Both the position numbers and the translations under genes were made by a program. From Reticulitermes speratus (taxonomy: Eukaryota; Arthropoda; Insecta; Blattodea; Rhinotermitidae): 64,000 nucleotides of DNA. The DNA is taken from the NCBI GenBank assembly GCA_021186555.1, contig JAJKFL010000011.1, forward strand, positions 8,394,001 through 8,458,000, in the 5' to 3' direction. The notes below the pieces were generated by a model. It was given only the letters and a program-made list of their open reading frames with translations, searched no databases and was not told where the DNA came from. Every line of letters starts with the position of its first letter. Position 1 is the first letter of the stretch. Below, in pieces: positions 57,961 to 64,000 of the stretch.

Positions 57961-59601
57961 GGGTTGTGTAAAGACATTCTTTTAACTGCAAATTCCATAA
58001 TCTTGCTTAATTTAAAAATGTGTGCATATTGGATTGGAAAATTCTAGACAAAGCATTCATTATCTGTTTGTAAAAAGAAACTGTTTACAAGTAAAAAGGT
58101 TTAAATAAAGTATGCGTACTTACAAAACTCAGTTACATGTGTCTTACATTTTATGAACGTGGGGTTAGTTGTTGTTTAGAAAAATGCGTCTAGATGTAAT
58201 AAATTTAATTATACAAATACATGACTGGCTCATTCCCCCTAAATTTTAGAAGCTGCTCCCGAAATCAAATGTTTAACCCTTTAATGCCCAGTGGTTACTT
58301 TGCATGCCACTAGGCTTGGCATTCAATAAGTTCTGCTTTCTGGTAACAGACTGAATTTACGCGTCGTATTCGTATGCGTCGCTCAGAACAAACGGCGATT
58401 GATTCCCTATGCGGCATTAACGGAGTGGCTTCTGTGACCGAGACGGTGTGAGTTTACTGCGCGGTACGAACCCGATCTTTATCCCTTCAGTGCTGACCAT
58501 CGTCAGTGAAAGGACATTAAACCTTTGACAGGCTGCCAGCTTGGTACAACCTAAGTTCTTGAATGCCGGTCTCGGTGTGATGTACGGACCTGTAATTCTT
58601 TACATGCTGCAGGGCTCAGTACACTATAAGGTCATCAATACATTGAAGGTTACTGTAATTTAAAACTTATTCGCCCTCTGCAGTAAATGGAATTTAAATA
58701 CCAGCGTTGTTGAAGGATAAATATAATATAGGATAAACTTAGTCTTTAAAGGTTTAATTATGGCATAGAGTCTGCTGGGATTACATATACAAACCTTCTG
58801 TACATAACCTGGATTTTTGGATGTTCTTGTTTACTGGCGCTATTTGGAAGAAGAATATAAAATGAAGAAGTGGAAGTTTGTATAAAGTTCTTCCAAGCCT
58901 GCAGATTGTGTTGCCTGAGTTTATTTAATATTCTGTGAATGCACCGATACAGCTTTTCATATAAAAGTCTGAGCTGTTGTCAATCTGACGACGCTTACTG
59001 AAACGAACGGGCGCTAATCCATGGACCTCGACTTTCACATTTGTATTAAGGTGTGGAAAACATCTTACTGAATGCTTTCGAACTTGTCCCTTGTGTCTAG
59101 TGCCTTGACATTGTTGCGTACTTTGTATATTTATCAGTAACTAATAAATTTTCCTGGAATACTAAAGGCTAACACGATGGCATTATTGTTATTGGTTTCA
59201 AGGGTGGTCCTGTTCTTGTTTCAATAGACTTCTTTTCTCTCAAATTCTTTAGGCTGCTTCCTGATTGACAAAATTTGCTACGTTTAGAATACGTAATAGT
59301 TTTACGGTGCATACCACGATATTTAATACATACAGATGTATACACAAATATATCAAAACCCAATTACACAGCTGCTAGAGTAAAGCCCGGTAACATGTCT
59401 TGTAAACAGCCATATGTTTTCATTTTTCGAACAGAGTTGGTCATTTTTAAAACTGTTCCATTTTCCACATTCCACATTCTGGGTTCCACATTAAGTTTAT
59501 CAAACATGACATGTATTTGGTTGCGTTGATCCTACCATATAAGTTATAAGAATGTTTACCAGAGAAATTAGGTGTTAGACGCACAATATATATTAATTTG
59601 T
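57961..59601. other. intergenic
   Basis: About 1.6 kb. A less AT-rich part (58300-58640) has no recognised repeat or frame. Confidence 0.45.
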
Positions 59602-59997
59602 ACTAAAGCATGTGTCGCCCTCTGTGGACTAGTGGTTAGAGTGCTCGCCACTGGACCCAAGTTTCGCGGGTTTAATCCCGGCCGAGGTCGATTAATTTTT
59701 AAGGGTGATAAAAATCCGTAGCACAACTTCCCATGTCGTAGATTTACGGCATGTAAAAGAACCTTACGGGCATGAATTGAGATGTTTTGTAAGCAAAATT
59801 CAGAGGCCATTTCTCACCCAAGTCTCCTGATTGACTGCTAGATGGCTCTGGCAGTCATATCAGGATGAGTAGAAATTGTGCAGTCAGTGGACTGGTCACC
59901 CACTAAGGAATGCACACTTCCAGACCAAGAAACCTCTGAAAGGAGGCCCTATGCTCCGCAAGGAGCGACAGGAGGAAACTAACTAACTAAAGCATGT
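59602..59997 (+). mobile_element. SINE-A with alternative 3' tail, perfect 12-bp target-site duplication
   Basis: Element 59614-59985 lies between ACTAAAGCATGT copies (59602-59613 and 59986-59997). Head GGACTAGTGGTTAGAGTGCT, decayed B box GCGGGTTTAATCCCGG, body AAGGGTGATAAAAATCCG and TCTCACCCAAGTCTCCTGA as in the other A copies. Its end differs: AGGCCCTATGCTCCGCAAGG, AGCGACAGGAGGAAACTAAC instead of GGGCTGTTGAGCCATGG. Confidence 0.92.
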
Positions 59998-60127
59998 AAG
60001 TCGCTTGATTACTTTCAAATGATAAATTACAAAACATTGTAAGGTGATTTGGTAAGCGGTTATGTACGACATGGATAAATATTTTTCTATTAAAGCATGT
60101 ACATCACGTGATTAGTTACAGATATAG

Positions 60128-60450
60128 CGCCACACTCAGTACCCCTGGTAGTTTGAGCCCCTGTGCTACATGTCGGAAGGTTGCGGTTTCTATTCCCGAT
60201 AGGGTCATTTGGATCTTTCAATGGCTTAATCCCTCCGGCCGCACTATGGCTCTGGGGTCGACTCATCCTCTAACAAATGAGTACCAGGAGGATCTCCTAG
60301 GGGTAAAGGCAGCCAATGCTTTGGGCTGACAACCTCGCCACCTTCATACGCCGATTTTCAAGAAATTGTGAGAGCCTCAATCTGCTGGAAACCTGAGGGC
60401 CTCTCAAGGCCTCCATAGGGATTGTTAGGGAATGCTTTACTTTTCCCTCA
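60128..60450 (+). mobile_element. SINE-B, diverged
   Basis: GTCGGAAGGTTGCGGTTTCT, ATTCCCGATAGGGTCATT, CCGGCCGCACTATGGCTCTG, GGGTCGACTC and AGCCTCAATCTGCTGGAAAC follow the SINE-B order at 8418. The A-box part is weak, and no clear duplication was seen. Confidence 0.8.
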
Positions 60451-62249
60451 CTTCCGCTAAAGACTTGAATTGGGGTTGCCATGACAAAATGAATCAGTAT
60501 TAAAAGATCTTCTCACTTCGTAAAGTAACAGATGTAGTTGCTATTATAATCCACCTGCAATTAGCTGAGCCTACCATTACAACACGGCGCATTGTGTAGC
60601 AATCTCCAACCTATTGTACCTCCTACAGGCCTCCTAATCCTCAGCGAAACTGGACGCGACTTGTGTATGGGTTACCAAGGCAACGTAGGGCAGCCAGACT
60701 GTATACAGAATTATGGATTTAGTGAGACAGACCGAGAGAGACAGAGATGGAAAATATAAAATACAGAGTTTACTATAAAATTAGTTCAAAGAAAGCGACA
60801 CGTTAATTTGCATAGCTCCGCAAATAAATTACACTTCCTTATATACCAGGCGACAAAGAAGTTGTTAAGTACGTAATAATTTGCATAATTACAAGATGGC
60901 TCGCAACAAACTTCCATTACGTTGTATTATAATATTAGACGCTGTTTAATTAGAAAGGGTGTTAACATTTGTAATATAGATTGAAATTCAGGACAGATAG
61001 AATTAAATGCAGGGTAACACACTGCTTTAATTCCAGGCAGGAGAAAGCGTAATTTAGCTTGTAAAAATTCAGGCATACTGGGGAATAAAAGCGACTGATC
61101 TTTTGGGAAAGGTCCGTGTCTCAGGCTGCGAAATCTTACAACTCTTCGCAGGTGGAATTTTCGCCGTCATCAGATGGAAAAGAGAAGAGGGAGAGACCAC
61201 TATGCACCCTTCAGAACAAGCTACACCCAAACAACTCTAGAAAACGTGTGTATACTTTCAAGTGTAGAAGTTATTTGCGAGAGATAACTAAAAATATTTT
61301 TCTTATACACACAGAAAAGGGCGTAGAGCAGATTCTGTCCCTCCAAATTCAACCAGATTAAGCCGACACACTTATTCTCTGAAAACTTGTAGTTTTCTCA
61401 CCTGAGGCAAGGGGCAATGCCCAAATTATTAGCCAAGTCTAGTACGACAAACCATTGTCAGTATTCTTTGAGTTAAGTTCTGGAATGTGTCCAGGCACTT
61501 GTCATATCAGTAACAGAAAATTCTGAGAAAACTTATGTGACTTCCCTTCCCTGTTCTATGCTGCATATCGCCAGCAGTATGCCCTTAATGTAAACTGAAC
61601 TACAAAACTGTACCGTTCATAAGATGTCGAAAGGTCAGTAGTCTTTCTGATGGTCTTTAAATTTTTACATTTTTTCTACCATTTTAAGAGTTCATCCTTA
61701 GTTTCATTAACAAAACAGACTGTTTATAGACGAGGGAATTAAAAGACTTTTGACTATAAGTGTAATTTGAAACGGGAGGTAAATTTTCTTATATTATCTA
61801 CGATTTCCAGATTAAAGTAACCTGATTTTAAATACACCCATTACAAATCGGCGTAGAATATTCAGGAAGACTTCCAAAACTAAACTTCTCTCGTCACGAT
61901 TGTCAGTTTATTAGTTTTTAGTTCTCGCTTTCCTAAGAATGGAATGCAGTTGCTTGGTGGGAAAGCTGGAACGAGGTGGTATATTCAGAGTCTGTCATTC
62001 TTCTTTGGATTTTGGTGTAGAACAGACGTCAGGCACAAAGCAAAAATTTTAAAATTGCTGCATTTGCTACCAGGGAGATTTAACCAGACACCTCCATTAG
62101 AGTACAGATTATTGATATGCAAATCAACCCTGTAAGAAATGATAACTTTTATGCAGCATTGAGCTGGTAATAAACCGGCGACTTCGTGTTTTGTCGAAGT
62201 GTAGTATGTGCGTGTGTGCGTGCGTGCGTGCTTGGCAGCAAGCAGGGAT
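60451..62249. other. intergenic; (GTGC)n
   Basis: No gene supported. A GTGTGCGTGCGTGCGTGC run at about 62210-62231 directly precedes the 77-bp array. Confidence 0.45.
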
Positions 62250-63710
62250 CATCTACCTATGCAAGCAAAACTTCCGCGGTTACAAACAGACCAGCGACAT
62301 CGCCCACATCACTCAAATTATCGTATCATCTACCTATGAAAGCAAAACTTCCGCGGCTACAAACAGACCAATGACATCGCCCACATCACTCAAATTATCG
62401 TATCATCTACCTATGCAAGCAAAACTTCCGCGGCTACAAACAGACCAATGACATCGCCCACATCACTCAAATTATCGTATCATCTACCTATGCAAGCAAA
62501 ACTTCCGCGGCTACAACAGACCAATGACATCGCCCACATCACTCAAATTATCGTATCATCTACCTATGCAAGCAAAACTTCCGCGGCTACAAACAGACCA
62601 ATGACATCGCCCACATCACTCAAATTATCGTATCATCTACCTATGCAAGCAAAACTTCCGCGGCTACAAACAGACCAATGACATCGCCCACATCACTCAA
62701 ATTATCGTATCATCTACCTATGCAAGCAAAACTTCCGCGGCTACAAACAGACCAATGACATCGCCCACATCACTCAAATTATCGTATCATCTACCTATGC
62801 AAGCAAAACTTCCGCGGCTACAAACAGACCAATGACATCGCCCACATCACTCAAATTATCGTATCATCTACCTATGCAAGCAAAACTTCCGCGGCTACAA
62901 ACAGACCAACAACATCGCCGACATCACTCAAATTATCGTATCATCTACCTATGCAAGCAAAACTTCCGCGGCTACAAACAGACCAATGACATCGCCCACA
63001 TCACTCAAATTATCGTACCATCTACTTATGCAAGCAAATGTTCCGCGGCTACAAACAGACCAACGCATCGCCCAAATCACTCAAATTATCGTATCATCTA
63101 CCTATGCAAGTAAAACTTCCGCGGCTACAAACAGACCAGCGACATCGCCCAAATCACTCAAATTATCGTATCATCTACTTATGCAAGCAAATGTTCCGCG
63201 GCTACAAACAGACCAACGCATCGCCCAAATCACTCAAATTATCGTATCATCTACCTATGCAAGTAAAACTTCCGCGGCTACAAACAGACCAGCGACATCG
63301 CCCACATCACTCAAATTATCGTATCATCTACCTATGCAAGCAAAACTTCCGCGGCTACAAACAGACCAACAACATCGCCGACATCACTCAAATTATCGTA
63401 TCATCTACCTATGCAAGCAAAACTTCCGCGGCTACAAACAGACCAATGACATCGCCCACATCACTCAAATTATCGTATCATCTACCTATGCAAGCAAAAC
63501 TTCCGCGGCTACAAACAGACCAACAACATCGCCGACATCACTCAAATTATCGTATCATCTACCTATGCAAGCAAAACTTCCGCGGCTACAAACAGACCAG
63601 CGACATCGCCCAAATCACTCAAATTATCGTATCATCTACCTATGCAAGCAAAACTTCCGCGGCTACAAACAGACCAGCGACATCGCCGACATCACTCAAA
63701 TTATCGTATC
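62250..63710. repeat. 77-bp tandem array, about 19 units
   Basis: The unit is CATCTACCTATGCAAGCAAA, ACTTCCGCGGCTACAAACAG, ACCAATGACATCGCCCACAT, CACTCAAATTATCGTAT. Copies are very similar; variants include AACAACATCGCCGAC and a 76-bp form with TGTTCC and AACGCATC. A two-unit block with that form is repeated at 63023 and 63176. 77 is not a multiple of three, so the 233- and 258-codon frames crossing it shift through all frames and are not genes. Confidence 0.96.
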
Positions 63711-64000
63711 CCCTCCCCCCGTATATTCCTTCGAATTAAAATATATTTCCCCTGAGATGTAACAAAATGGAGGAATGTAACGGATTCAGGTACGTCTTGC
63801 GCACCGAGCGAAGAAAAGAGATATAAAGTTAAGGTGAGACGGTAGCATATTCAGTCTGAAAAATCTTGAAACCTGAAGCTCAAGAAAATAATTTTTTTAA
63901 GTTCCTTTCACAACGCACAGACAAGCTACTATGTTTTCATTATAAAAACCAGTAAATTAATACATATGAGAAAAAATCTAGTTATTTATGAGAACCAGTC
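63711..64000. other. intergenic
   Basis: Nothing recognised up to the window edge. Confidence 0.4.

Noticed and set aside
8450-60200. tRNA genes
   Set aside because: tRNA-like A and B boxes occur only as heads of SINEs with long non-tRNA bodies and tails; none can form a full cloverleaf with intact acceptor pairing by eye.
61140-61175. Minus-strand CTGATGACGGCGAAAATTCC as a ribozyme
   Set aside because: The loop between the boxes is too short for stem II, and the second box is GAAAA.
62986-63762. 258-codon frame, the longest in the window
   Set aside because: It is the 77-bp array read through; the unit length shifts the frame, and the same peptide segments appear in overlapping frames.
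1-64000. Long-terminal-repeat retroelement or other virus-like remnant
   Set aside because: I saw no long direct repeats with a primer-binding site, and no capsid, protease, integrase or envelope-like coding segment.

Overview
Overall: this window reads as non-coding, repeat-rich nuclear DNA of an animal, most likely an insect with a large genome. It is AT-rich. I find no intact protein-coding gene, no convincing exon of a host gene, no rRNA and no functional tRNA gene in 64 kb. The organism call rests on many tRNA-headed SINEs, broken LINE 3' ends and a general resemblance to cockroach or termite (Blattodea) repeats that I remember but cannot check here. Almost everything recognisable is transposable-element debris or tandem repeats. 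SINE labels A to G are local names used only in this answer. || Layout: 1-8 kb has an old 35-bp array, a SINE-A with perfect target-site duplications, and an inverted pair of hammerhead-like ribozyme copies. 8-14.3 kb has SINE-B, SINE-G and SINE-C copies, two LINE coding fragments and two short palindromes. 14.3-20 kb holds a 41-bp and a 110-bp satellite block. 20.5-25.7 kb has two SINE-D copies, a LINE-like 3' end with a 49-bp array, and a 42-bp array abutting a TA-flanked MITE. 25.7-34.6 kb is nearly featureless. 34.6-45.7 kb has degraded and fresh SINEs, a 34-bp array, LINE remnants and a 20-bp array. 46-55.5 kb is the core of the ribozyme-bearing inverted elements (46.3, 50.0, 52.0 and 54.9 kb), with SINEs between. 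56.3-57.2 kb is a 36/41-bp array and 62.2-63.7 kb a 77-bp array. || Main discovery candidate: at least a dozen sites carry the hammerhead ribozyme core (CTGATGA, short stem II, GAAAC, then usually GTA). In several the predicted stem I strands differ between copies but stay complementary within each copy. Most lie in inverted-dimer elements whose outer parts share a module close to GTGCATTnGTTGGTT. Three short palindromes carry the same module, and each is followed 12-13 nt later by TGCACGGT. Metazoan Penelope-like elements are known to carry minimal hammerhead ribozymes, so a non-autonomous Penelope-like or retrozyme-like family is the leading interpretation; this is inference. || How parts interact: two SINE families with different tRNA-like heads share the same 3' tail (GGGCTGTyGAGCCAT), which suggests they used the same LINE machinery. 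One young SINE-A is inserted inside a ribozyme-type inverted repeat, which orders those two events in time.
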